Below are positions 1 to 6,738 of a DNA stretch of 35,585 nucleotides, piece after piece; positions within the stretch are counted from its first letter, which is position 1, and each line of letters begins with the position of its first letter. Source of the stretch: Prevotella aurantiaca JCM 15754 (lineage in GTDB: Bacteria; Bacteroidota; Bacteroidia; Bacteroidales; Bacteroidaceae). The notes under the pieces were generated by a model. The model saw only the letters and a program-made list of their open reading frames with translations, did not search any database and was not told where the DNA came from. The stretch is from positions 1 to 35,585 of the forward strand of contig NZ_BAKF01000024.1 of NCBI RefSeq assembly GCF_000614025.1. The letters run 5' to 3'. The position numbers and the translations under genes are program-made.

Positions 1-83
1 AAAGCCAAACAAATAGCTGTAGCGTAAAGCAGACTACCATTTAATATTGAATTTTAGTTTCCTCTTTTTAGTCTTTCTGTATT

Positions 84-611
84 TTATTTTGCGTATATCG
101 GAACAAATTTAGCATTCAATTGCATGAAACCCGAATAATCAATAGATGACCTTATATTCGATTTTAAACTGATATTAGTTGTTCCGTTATTGTATACATT
201 TAAAATGATATTATAGATTTCAGTCTCATTATGTGCTTCTATAAAGATACGTTCTCCGTCTTTCGTAGGTTCGCTCTTATAACTACGTATAGGTAGTATT
301 CCATGTAATCCCACATATCCGTTTATAGGTGCTCGGTCGAGTCTTCCTATATAAGGAAGTTCCATACCAATAGAATCGCGACTAACTTCAATAACGTAAT
401 CAGAATTTAAAGTACGTACAGGCATACCCACAGGATATATCTTATCAATAAAAATGCGGAATCTTCTTTCGTCTAAGTTCCTTTTCACAGCAACAGTTCT
501 CAACGCATCTATCTTTTCACGCGATACAATGTTGCCTTCAGAATCACGATAAGTAGTTGCGCAACCGAATAAAACAACTACTGATAATGATAAGATAATA
601 ATCTTTTTCAT
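84..611 (-). CDS. DUF4251-type lipoprotein
   Basis: A 175-residue secreted lipoprotein of unknown function. The N-terminus is a short basic segment and a hydrophobic stretch ending in the lipobox LFGC (Cys17), so it should be lipid-anchored in the envelope. The body (about residues 48-165) resembles the Bacteroidota DUF4251 family: a RRFRIFIDKIYPVG-like opening, then an LNSDYVIEV strand, a DSIGMELPYIGR strand and a late NGTTNISLKSNIRSSIDYSG segment. Length fits the family. It lies 50 bases downstream of the small membrane protein on the same strand with no promoter or terminator between them, so the two are probably co-transcribed. The family assignment is by recognition of pattern; no activity is known to me. 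Confidence 0.8.
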   Translation of the reverse strand: MKKIIILSLSVVVLFGCATTYRDSEGNIVSREKIDALRTVAVKRNLDERRFRIFIDKIYPVGMPVRTLNSDYVIEVSRDSIGMELPYIGRLDRAPINGYVGLHGILPIRSYKSEPTKDGERIFIEAHNETEIYNIILNVYNNGTTNISLKSNIRSSIDYSGFMQLNAKFVPIYAK

Positions 612-661
612 ACGTACCTTCTTCTTTTATATAGGGTTCGTAAATACTGGACACAGCAAGG

Positions 662-1138
662 TTACTGTTCAATTTTTTCCACCCTAGGGGCAGAAATCCT
701 TTCTATGCTTGGAGCTGCAGCAGGTTTTCCTGTTGTTTTTGGTGTTGTAGCAGGTACAGGATCAGCAGCTGGAGCAGGTAATGGAGCTGTTGGTGCAGCA
801 TGATTTTTTATATTTTCTGTTGCTTCCTTTGTTTCTGTAGTCTTTGTTTCTTCAACTATTCGTTTTATTTCATCATCAGTTTTAGTACTTGACTCATCAG
901 AAACTATGTTTTCTTTGCGAGGTTTTTGGTCTGGCCAAAGATAGTCTCCTATGACATCAACAGTGTCAAGTACCGCATTTCTTTGCTGTTCTTCTTGCTG
1001 TTTTTGCTCTGAGATAGTTTCATCTTCAGCGATAATGAAGTTATAGAAAAGTCCTAAAACAAATAAAACCAATACTCCTATGAGTATTTTAAAAGTTAGA
1101 GTGCTTGTAAACTTTCGTTTTTTATCTTCGCCTGTCAT
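662..1138 (-). CDS. Small single-pass membrane protein, Pro/Ala-rich tail
   Basis: A 158-residue protein I do not recognise. A basic N-terminus (KKRK near residue 6) precedes one membrane segment at about residues 17-36. Then comes a charged, Glu/Lys/Thr-rich stretch (about 38-110) and a Pro/Ala/Thr-rich tail (about 112-145). The polarity predicts a type II anchor with the tail in the periplasm, as in spacer-type cell-envelope proteins, but no catalytic or binding domain is visible. The low-complexity tail will make homology searches unreliable. It has its own -7 box just upstream and probably forms a two-gene unit with the DUF4251-type lipoprotein. Confidence 0.7.
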   Translation of the reverse strand: MTGEDKKRKFTSTLTFKILIGVLVLFVLGLFYNFIIAEDETISEQKQQEEQQRNAVLDTVDVIGDYLWPDQKPRKENIVSDESSTKTDDEIKRIVEETKTTETKEATENIKNHAAPTAPLPAPAADPVPATTPKTTGKPAAAPSIERISAPRVEKIEQ

Positions 1139-1173
1139 AGTTTTCTGTATCTAATTGAGTGAGTATTCTATTG

Positions 1174-1181
1174 CAAAGATA
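1174..1181 (-). promoter_or_regulatory. -7 box (TATCTTTG) of the small membrane protein unit
   Basis: On the minus strand this reads TATCTTTG, a match to the Bacteroidota -7 consensus TAnnTTTG. It sits about 36 bases ahead of the ATG at 1138 and downstream of the pbuX terminator, so this unit should be transcribed independently of xpt-pbuX. No clear -33 TTTG is seen. Confidence 0.5.
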
Positions 1182-1200
1182 AACATAAAAAGCAGAAAAA

Positions 1201-1226
1201 AGGGTAAAGTCGGAAAACTTTACCCT
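1201..1226 (-). terminator. Intrinsic terminator of xpt-pbuX
   Basis: A perfect 9-bp stem, AGGGTAAAG paired with CTTTACCCT around an 8-base loop. It is followed on the minus strand by a run of T. It lies 7 bases after the pbuX stop codon. The plus-strand side also has a T-run, so it could work in both directions. Confidence 0.85.
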
Positions 1227-1232
1227 ATTTTT

Positions 1233-2576
1233 TTAATCTTTAATACGAATGAGTGCATTTGCCAAAATGGCCGTTAATCCTCCCATTATAATTCCACTTG
1301 AGAAAATATTCTGTATGATTTGAGGCATCTTACTCAATATATCAGGCACAAGTTCTACGCTTAAACCCATTGCAAAGCTCATTGCCATTACTAAAACAGC
1401 CTTACGATTGATAGTAGTAGAAGCTATGATGCGTATACCGGCAGCAGCAACAGTTCCAAACATTAATAATGTTGCGCCACCAAGAACACAGTTTGGTATG
1501 AGAGAGAAGAATTGTCCAACTATTGGGAATAAACCTAAAATAAGCAAAGCACCTGCAACAAAATAGCCAACATAGCGACTAGCAACTCCTGTAAGCTGTA
1601 TCATTCCATTGTTTTGTGCAAAGATAGAATTTGGAAAACTATTGAATAAACCTGCTATAAACGAGTTGATACCATCTGCCAAGATACCTCCTTGCGCACG
1701 TTTCATAAATACAGGACCTTCTACAGGCTCTCCAGAAATAAGTGAGTTGGCGGTGATATCACCATAAGCTTCAACTGCAGTTACCAAATAAATAAGTCCT
1801 AAGCCAATAATTGAACCAATATCAAAGCGAATACCATATTTAAAAGGTTCAGGAATATTCACTCCACCAGTATTATTCAGTTGTGAAAAGTCGATAAGAC
1901 CTAAGAAGTAAGCTACCGTAGAACCCAATAATAAGCCTAAAACAATAGATGCCATACGGAAGAATGGATTACTTGAACGATTGAATATAACAATACTGAT
2001 AAATACGAGTAGTGCTAAACCTAGATTTTGCAATGAACCAAAGGTGCCATCAGACATTGCAGCATTGCCACCGCCACATGAATTGATACCAGCTTTAATT
2101 AAACAAAGACCAATCAGCGTAACAACGATACCCGAAACCAATGGTGTAATGATTTTACGCATATATGGTAACACGCGGCTTACAAGCATTTCAACGACAG
2201 AAGCCACCATACAAGATCCAAAAATATAGCTCAATCCAAGTTCAATATTCATCTTCCCGCCAACCATACCGAGCATTCCTGCACCGATTATTGGACTAAT
2301 AAAAGAAAATGAAGTTCCTTGAATACATAATAAACCTGCACCAACTGCCCCAAAACGTTTACATTGAATGAATGTTGCAATACCCGATACAAACAGCGAC
2401 ATAGAAACAAGGAATCCTGTCGTTTCTAAATCGAACTGCAACGCTGAACTAATAATGAGCGGCGGCGTAATAATAGCAACAAAAATTGCCAACAAGTGCT
2501 GCAAAGCAGCAAAGATAGTTTCTCTCAAAGGTGGGCGATCGTTCAGCCCATAAATAAGTTCTTTTGTTTGCTCCAT
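1233..2576 (-). CDS. pbuX: Xanthine/uracil permease, NCS2 (NAT) family
   Basis: A 447-residue inner-membrane transporter with about 14 hydrophobic segments, the usual size for nucleobase-ascorbate transporters. Family hallmarks are visible: the Gln-His pair in the first membrane helix (LQH near residues 25-27), a Glu in the VEAYGD segment (E269) that corresponds to the substrate-contacting acid, and the NAT signature QNNGMIQLTG (321-330). It is four bases downstream of the xanthine phosphoribosyltransferase gene, the same pairing as the xpt-pbuX operon of Firmicutes. That context makes xanthine the most likely substrate; the fold alone would also allow uracil or uric acid. It should supply external xanthine to Xpt as a proton symporter (family knowledge). 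Confidence 0.92.
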   Translation of the reverse strand: MEQTKELIYGLNDRPPLRETIFAALQHLLAIFVAIITPPLIISSALQFDLETTGFLVSMSLFVSGIATFIQCKRFGAVGAGLLCIQGTSFSFISPIIGAGMLGMVGGKMNIELGLSYIFGSCMVASVVEMLVSRVLPYMRKIITPLVSGIVVTLIGLCLIKAGINSCGGGNAAMSDGTFGSLQNLGLALLVFISIVIFNRSSNPFFRMASIVLGLLLGSTVAYFLGLIDFSQLNNTGGVNIPEPFKYGIRFDIGSIIGLGLIYLVTAVEAYGDITANSLISGEPVEGPVFMKRAQGGILADGINSFIAGLFNSFPNSIFAQNNGMIQLTGVASRYVGYFVAGALLILGLFPIVGQFFSLIPNCVLGGATLLMFGTVAAAGIRIIASTTINRKAVLVMAMSFAMGLSVELVPDILSKMPQIIQNIFSSGIIMGGLTAILANALIRIKD

Positions 2577-2580
2577 GGTT

Positions 2581-3153
2581 TTATTGTTGTCTTATTTTTA
2601 TTTCGCAGTTATCTAATGATTCAATAATAGCTAAACTTTCGCAGCGTATTCCTGCAGATACAATAATTTCACGACCATTTTGAAAAGCCTTTTCAATAAT
2701 GAATCCCATACCTACAAGTTCGGCTCCAGCTTGGTTGCATAAGTCTATAATTCCCTTTGCAGCATTACCATAGGCTAAGAAATCGTCAACGAAAAGTACT
2801 TTGTCAGAAGGTTTAAGATATTCTTTTGAAATACAAACATGGTATTCGCGTTGCTTAGTAAACGAGAATACAGTAGACGAAAGCATATCTGCCATTGTAG
2901 AAGGCTTCTTTTTCTTAGCAAACACAACAGGCAAGTCGAGAAGGAAACCCATCATAATGGCAGGTGCGATACCACTTGCTTCAACTGTTATAATTTTGTT
3001 TATTTCCGTTGAAGCATAGCGGCGGATTAGTTCCACAGCTATTTGTTTCATCAAGTTGGGGTCTAACTGATGATTTATAAACTTGTCTACTTTTAAGATT
3101 CCCCCTTCATAGCATTTGCCGTCTTTACGGATGCGGTCTATCAATGTTTTCAT
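2581..3153 (-). CDS. xpt: Xanthine phosphoribosyltransferase
   Basis: A 190-residue cytoplasmic enzyme that converts xanthine and PRPP to XMP, salvaging purine for GMP synthesis. Length and sequence match the Xpt family throughout: a start of [20 protein letters not shown] type, the loop VEASGIAPA (58-66), a Lys-rich flexible loop near residues 80-84, and the PRPP-binding motif [13 protein letters not shown] (119-131). It is first in a two-gene operon, with the permease starting four bases after its stop codon. The ATG at 3153 is the natural start because homology begins at once. A structured leader lies upstream (see the hairpin at 3203-3233); it does not look like a Firmicutes purine riboswitch. 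Confidence 0.95.
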   Translation of the reverse strand: MKTLIDRIRKDGKCYEGGILKVDKFINHQLDPNLMKQIAVELIRRYASTEINKIITVEASGIAPAIMMGFLLDLPVVFAKKKKPSTMADMLSSTVFSFTKQREYHVCISKEYLKPSDKVLFVDDFLAYGNAAKGIIDLCNQAGAELVGMGFIIEKAFQNGREIIVSAGIRCESLAIIESLDNCEIKIRQQ

Positions 3154-3202
3154 TGTACAGTTATTTACCTTTCATACTTGTTTTTAATTGTTTATATATC
3201 TG

Positions 3203-3233
3203 CCTAACATATTGGAACTATCCATCTGTTAGG
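3203..3233 (-). promoter_or_regulatory. Two-tiered hairpin in the xpt leader
   Basis: On the minus strand an outer 7-bp stem (CCTAACA with TGTTAGG) encloses an inner 4-bp stem (TGGA with TCCA). It begins about 5 bases after the expected transcription start, at the very 5' end of the xpt-pbuX mRNA. No terminator follows before the start codon 50 bases on. It may be a protein or ligand binding site or an mRNA-stabilising element; the role is inferred from position only. Confidence 0.45.
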
Positions 3234-3244
3234 AATATAAAGTG

Positions 3245-3252
3245 CAAAAGTA
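3245..3252 (-). promoter_or_regulatory. -7 box (TACTTTTG) of xpt-pbuX
   Basis: The minus strand reads TACTTTTG, an exact TAnnTTTG match about 90 bases before the xpt start codon. No good -33 TTTG is found at the usual 19-21 base spacing. Transcription would begin near 3238, just ahead of the leader hairpin. Confidence 0.5.
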
Positions 3253-3367
3253 GTAAATAATAAAAAACTATTTGCTAATATTTGCATTTATTTTTCATTT
3301 TTGCGAAAGAATGAAACTAGAACTAAAATAAAGTACATTTGTTATAGGCTGTTTTGTTGAATTTATG

Positions 3368-3375
3368 TAATTTTG
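3368..3375 (+). promoter_or_regulatory. -7 box (TAATTTTG) of the BtuB-like receptor
   Basis: TAATTTTG matches TAnnTTTG and lies 69 bases before the receptor start codon. The nearest TTTG (3338-3341) is 26 bases away, longer than usual. The implied leader of about 60 bases is too short to hold a cobalamin riboswitch. Confidence 0.4.
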
Positions 3376-3444
3376 CACCTCGATTTGGCAAGGTCAACTT
3401 TAGTATAAAGCTGATGGTGTCGATGATTATAAATCTATCATATT

Positions 3445-5517
3445 ATGTACAAACCAATTTTAAACAAGCCTAGTGTACTGAAGTTTACTCACTTCTCTAA
3501 TCGCAGCTATTCGCTCTTTGCTGTTCTCGGCAAGGAAGTGATAATTGGTGTACTGAGTGTTGCTACTCTTCAACATGCAACGGCACATAACGTTAGTAAT
3601 GAAGCATTGCAAATAAGTAGCGATTCTACAGTAACCAATAAACATGTGATGCTCGAAGAGGTGAATGTAATGGGTACACGAGCACCGCTGACAGTTAGTC
3701 AGCAAGCGAGAATGGTAACTGTACTGAGTCGTGAAGATATTCAAGCCGCTCCAGTACAAAGTGTAAACGACCTTTTGAAATATGCTGTAGGTGTAGATGT
3801 GCGCCAGAAAGGAGCTTTAGGAGCACTTACCGATGTAAGCATACGAGGCGGAAACTCCGAACAGATTACTGTTTTACTGAATGGAATTAATATCTGCGAT
3901 GCTCAAACTGGTCATAACACGTTCGATTTTCCAGTTGATATAAGCGAAATTGAACGAATAGAAATTCTCGAAGGTCCTGCAGGACGCGTTTATGGCACAT
4001 CTTCTTTATTAGGTGCGATAAACATTGTAACCAAAACTCCTCCATCTTCTTCTCTTTCCGCACGCATAGAAAGTGGCTCTTATGGCTATCTGACAGCAGG
4101 CGCACGTGCAAATATTGCAAAGGAAAGGTGGAATAATCAACTTTCTGCGTCGTTTACACGTAGCGATGGCTATTTGAGAAATAAGGCAAATAGACTAAAT
4201 TCTGACTATAAAAAAGGTAAAGCTTTCTATCAAGGCAACTATAACGACAAGAATGTTATGATAAGATGGCATGCTGGAATGAGCGTAAAAGATTTTGGTG
4301 CGAATACTTTTTATGCTGCCAAATACGATGACCAGTTTGAACATACGTTTAAAACATTTACGGCCATGCAGGCTGAAAATAAACAAGGAAAGTTACACAT
4401 CCGTCCGTCTATATATTGGAATCGCAGCATGGATAGATTTGAACTTTTCCGTGGAGTGCCACAAAAGTATGCTTACAATTATCACAGAACCGATGTTTGT
4501 GGTGTAAATCTTAATGCTTATTTCGACTGGAATTTTGGACGAACGGCTTTCGGAGTTGAACTACGCAACGAAAATATTGTGAGCACTAATCTTGGAGAAA
4601 AACTGGATAATCCTCGTCATATTTATGGCACCGATCGTGATTATACGAATGGAATTAATCGTACAAATTTGCAGTTTGTTTTGGAACACAACATTATTCT
4701 TTCGCGCTTTACACTTTCGGCAGGTGTTGTAGCTGTAAAGAATAGTCAGGCAAACATGAACATGCGTGTTTATCCTGGTTTAGATGCAAGCTACCGAATA
4801 GGTAATGAGTGGAAAATTTATGCATCGTATAATACTTCGTTACGTATGCCTTCGTTCACGGAACTCTTTTATTCTGTTGGTGGACACAAGGCAGATAAGC
4901 ATTTAAAACCTGAAGAACTTTCGGCTTTAGAGGCAGGAGTAAAATACAATACACGTGGAATTATTGGCAAAGCAAGTTTTTTTTACCATAATCAAAAGAA
5001 TCTCATAGATTGGATTTCTGACGGAACGCTTGATGCTAATGGTAGTACACTGTGGAAGAGTGTGAATTTTGGTCACATCAATCTTTTAGGCGCAGAAACT
5101 TCACTTAATTTTGATTTCTATACTTTAATACCTTCACAACGTTTCCTAAAGCAGTTTGGTATTGCCTATTGCTACCTTAATCAAAATAAACAGGAACATA
5201 ACGGCATTATAAGTAAGTATGTTTTAGAATATGTGAAAAACAAAATGGTTGCTAATTTACAGTTAAATTTATGGCGTAACCTTGAGTTAGGTCTGAACTA
5301 TCGTTTGTTGCATCGTATGGGAAGCTACGTTGATATAAACAACCAACGACACAAGTATGCAACTTATGGAATTTTAGATTCACGCCTATCGTGGAATGAA
5401 AGTAAATGGACAGCTTTTGTTGCTGCAAATAATTTGTTGAATCGAACATATGTTGATTACGGAAATGTGACTCAGCCTGGTACTTGGATAACTGCAGGAA
5501 TCAGCATACAGATGTAA
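3445..5517 (+). CDS. BtuB-like TonB-dependent outer-membrane receptor
   Basis: A 690-residue outer-membrane receptor for a TonB-energised cargo. The plug domain (about 75-200) carries a LEEVNVMGTRAP TonB-box-like opening, the SIRGG motif, LLNGINICD and the IERIEILEGPAG..YG segment. The rest is a 22-strand-type barrel ending in WITAGISIQM. Size, the absence of an N-terminal carboxypeptidase-like domain and the plug sequence place it closest to the BtuB/cobalamin group, so vitamin B12 or a related corrinoid is the best guess; heme or siderophore cargo is possible. The N-terminus is odd: about 20 residues precede a segment (residues 17-48) of the form FSNRSYSLFAVLGKEV plus a hydrophobic stretch, an extended signal sequence rather than a standard one. 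It is monocistronic, with its own -7 box and terminator. A B12-dependent reductase lies 1.2 kb away. Confidence 0.85.
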   Translation: MYKPILNKPSVLKFTHFSNRSYSLFAVLGKEVIIGVLSVATLQHATAHNVSNEALQISSDSTVTNKHVMLEEVNVMGTRAPLTVSQQARMVTVLSREDIQAAPVQSVNDLLKYAVGVDVRQKGALGALTDVSIRGGNSEQITVLLNGINICDAQTGHNTFDFPVDISEIERIEILEGPAGRVYGTSSLLGAINIVTKTPPSSSLSARIESGSYGYLTAGARANIAKERWNNQLSASFTRSDGYLRNKANRLNSDYKKGKAFYQGNYNDKNVMIRWHAGMSVKDFGANTFYAAKYDDQFEHTFKTFTAMQAENKQGKLHIRPSIYWNRSMDRFELFRGVPQKYAYNYHRTDVCGVNLNAYFDWNFGRTAFGVELRNENIVSTNLGEKLDNPRHIYGTDRDYTNGINRTNLQFVLEHNIILSRFTLSAGVVAVKNSQANMNMRVYPGLDASYRIGNEWKIYASYNTSLRMPSFTELFYSVGGHKADKHLKPEELSALEAGVKYNTRGIIGKASFFYHNQKNLIDWISDGTLDANGSTLWKSVNFGHINLLGAETSLNFDFYTLIPSQRFLKQFGIAYCYLNQNKQEHNGIISKYVLEYVKNKMVANLQLNLWRNLELGLNYRLLHRMGSYVDINNQRHKYATYGILDSRLSWNESKWTAFVAANNLLNRTYVDYGNVTQPGTWITAGISIQM

Positions 5518-5573
5518 ACATTCTCTTGTAATAACTACCGAAAGAATAAAAGATAAAAAGATGTTATAAATAG

Positions 5574-5616
5574 AAAGCATATATTTTTCAGCTGAAAGGT
5601 ATATGCTTTTTTTGTT
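5574..5616 (+). terminator. Terminator of the BtuB-like receptor
   Basis: A 10-bp stem (AAAGCATATA with TATATGCTTT), with a further inner pairing in TTTCAGCTGAAA, followed by a T-run. It lies 57 bases after the receptor stop codon. Confidence 0.85.
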
Positions 5617-5667
5617 CTTTTTTATTTGGAAATTAGGTTGTTCTAACCTTAAAAAAAATAATAATAA

Positions 5668-5740
5668 CTTTTCGCTAAAACTTTAATAATAAATAAAAAA
5701 AATATAATTACAAATTTATAATTAAAGTTTTCGTGAAAAG
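5668..5740 (+). repeat. 20-base inverted repeat, 33-base AT-rich spacer
   Basis: The arms at 5668-5687 and 5721-5740 are reverse complements at 18 of 20 positions, with mismatches only in the middle. A perfect 16-bp palindrome, AAAAGTATATACTTTT, overlaps the right end at 5736-5751. The stretch 5617-5823 holds no gene and has no terminator-like U-tract here. It could be a degenerate miniature mobile element, a protein-binding site or an extruding AT-rich palindrome. Confidence 0.5.
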
Positions 5741-5823
5741 TATATACTTTTTTGAGGAAAGTATCAATGTATTTTATACCTTTTATATGATAAATGGCTT
5801 ATAGTGTTGTTGAGTTATGATAA

Positions 5824-5868
5824 AAAAAAGCTGTTTCACTCATTTTTCAGAGTAGAAACAGCTTTTTT
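5824..5868 (-). terminator. Bidirectional terminator between receptor and nitroreductase
   Basis: A 14-bp stem (AAAAAAGCTGTTTC with GAAACAGCTTTTTT) with an inner ACTC/GAGT pairing and T-runs on both strands. It is 38 bases downstream of the nitroreductase stop on the minus strand, its most likely client, and would also stop read-through from the receptor gene. Confidence 0.85.
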
Positions 5869-5906
5869 ATCTTTCGATCTGGTGGGCTCGAAACTATATT
5901 AAAAGA

Positions 5907-6644
5907 TTAAAGAAAGCCTTGTTGCTTAAGAGTTTCCAATAATCCTGTAGATATTGCTTCATTATCGCTCTTCTTATATCTAATATCGGTGTAGATTTGT
6001 GCCAATGTTTCGGTTTTGTTTATTTCTACAAAATGCTTATTTTCTTCGAGCGATTCTTTTACCTTATAATATTGGTCGATACTTTCTGCGGTATAGTCGG
6101 TGTAGGTTTCCTCGTGCAAAATACTTTCAAGTGGTAGACGGTCGGGTTGTGTTGGTGTTTCATCGGGCCAACCAATTGTAAGAGTTGCTACAGGCATAAC
6201 AAGTTTTGGCAGTTTCAGAAGGTCTATAATTTGTTTTGGATTATAGATAGTTGTGCCAAGAAAACATGTTCCAAGTCCTTCTGCTTCAGCTAGATTGGTG
6301 AAAGTTTGGCAATAGAGTAGGGCATCGGTAGCTGCATTTAGGAACGATAGAAAGTTATCGTAGCCAGGTGTTCCCTTTCTATTATTTGCCCAAACAGTAG
6401 TTCTGTTGAAATCTGCACAAAAAGTTAGCACTACAGCAGCGTTTTCTACCATCGGTTGGTTAAAATGTGTAGGTGCTAATTTTTGTTTCATTTCGCTATT
6501 TCGTGTCGCAATAACCGAGTAAAGTTGTAAATTTCCCATTGTGGGAGTAAGTTCAGCTTTACTCAATAATTCCTTTAAAAGTGTATCGGAAACTTCTCTG
6601 TTTGAGTACTTCCTAATAGTTGTTCTGTTGAATATAGTTTTCAT
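5907..6644 (-). CDS. Nitroreductase family NAD(P)H:FMN oxidoreductase
   Basis: A 245-residue cytoplasmic flavoprotein that should reduce nitro compounds, quinones or flavins with NAD(P)H. The N-terminus NRTTIRKYSNREVSDTLL is the FMN-phosphate binding signature of the family (Arg and Ser near residues 7-14). A later segment with LAEAEGLGTCFLGTTIYNP (about 118-136) and the VMPVATLTIGWPDE strand (about 149-162) are also typical. The length and the long C-terminal tail resemble the NfsA/FRP-type branch. The physiological substrate cannot be read from sequence. It is monocistronic and divergent from the B12-dependent ribonucleotide reductase, with back-to-back promoters less than 40 bases apart. 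Confidence 0.88.
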   Translation of the reverse strand: MKTIFNRTTIRKYSNREVSDTLLKELLSKAELTPTMGNLQLYSVIATRNSEMKQKLAPTHFNQPMVENAAVVLTFCADFNRTTVWANNRKGTPGYDNFLSFLNAATDALLYCQTFTNLAEAEGLGTCFLGTTIYNPKQIIDLLKLPKLVMPVATLTIGWPDETPTQPDRLPLESILHEETYTDYTAESIDQYYKVKESLEENKHFVEINKTETLAQIYTDIRYKKSDNEAISTGLLETLKQQGFL

Positions 6645-6663
6645 TTTTGGAAATTTTAGGTTA

Positions 6664-6671
6664 CAAAGTTA
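6664..6671 (-). promoter_or_regulatory. -7 box (TAACTTTG) of the nitroreductase
   Basis: The minus strand reads TAACTTTG, an exact TAnnTTTG match 20 bases ahead of the ATG at 6644. This predicts a leader of only about 14 bases. Confidence 0.55.
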
Positions 6672-6678
6672 GAAAAAA

Positions 6679-6697
6679 GTTTTCTATTTCAGAAAAC
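6679..6697. promoter_or_regulatory. Inverted repeat in the divergent promoter region
   Basis: GTTTTC and GAAAAC arms separated by 7 bases lie between the minus-strand -7 box (6664-6671) and the plus-strand near-match TAACTTCG (6704-6711). Its position suits a shared operator for the nitroreductase and the reductase. It does not match the NrdR box as I know it. Confidence 0.3.
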
Positions 6698-6738
6698 AAT
6701 TAGTAACTTCGCAGACACATTTTTTACTAAGCAAATTA

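Noticed and set aside
1..83. Partial gene or tRNA at the left edge
   Set aside because: No open frame or cloverleaf is evident; the sequence looks non-coding. The last 27 bases of the window (35559-35585) likewise show nothing definite.
3154..3240. Purine riboswitch ahead of xpt
   Set aside because: The leader lacks the conserved three-way junction core and is too short; only a small hairpin is visible.
3376..3444. Cobalamin riboswitch ahead of the BtuB-like receptor
   Set aside because: Only about 60 bases separate the expected transcription start from the ATG, and no B12-box-like sequence is present.
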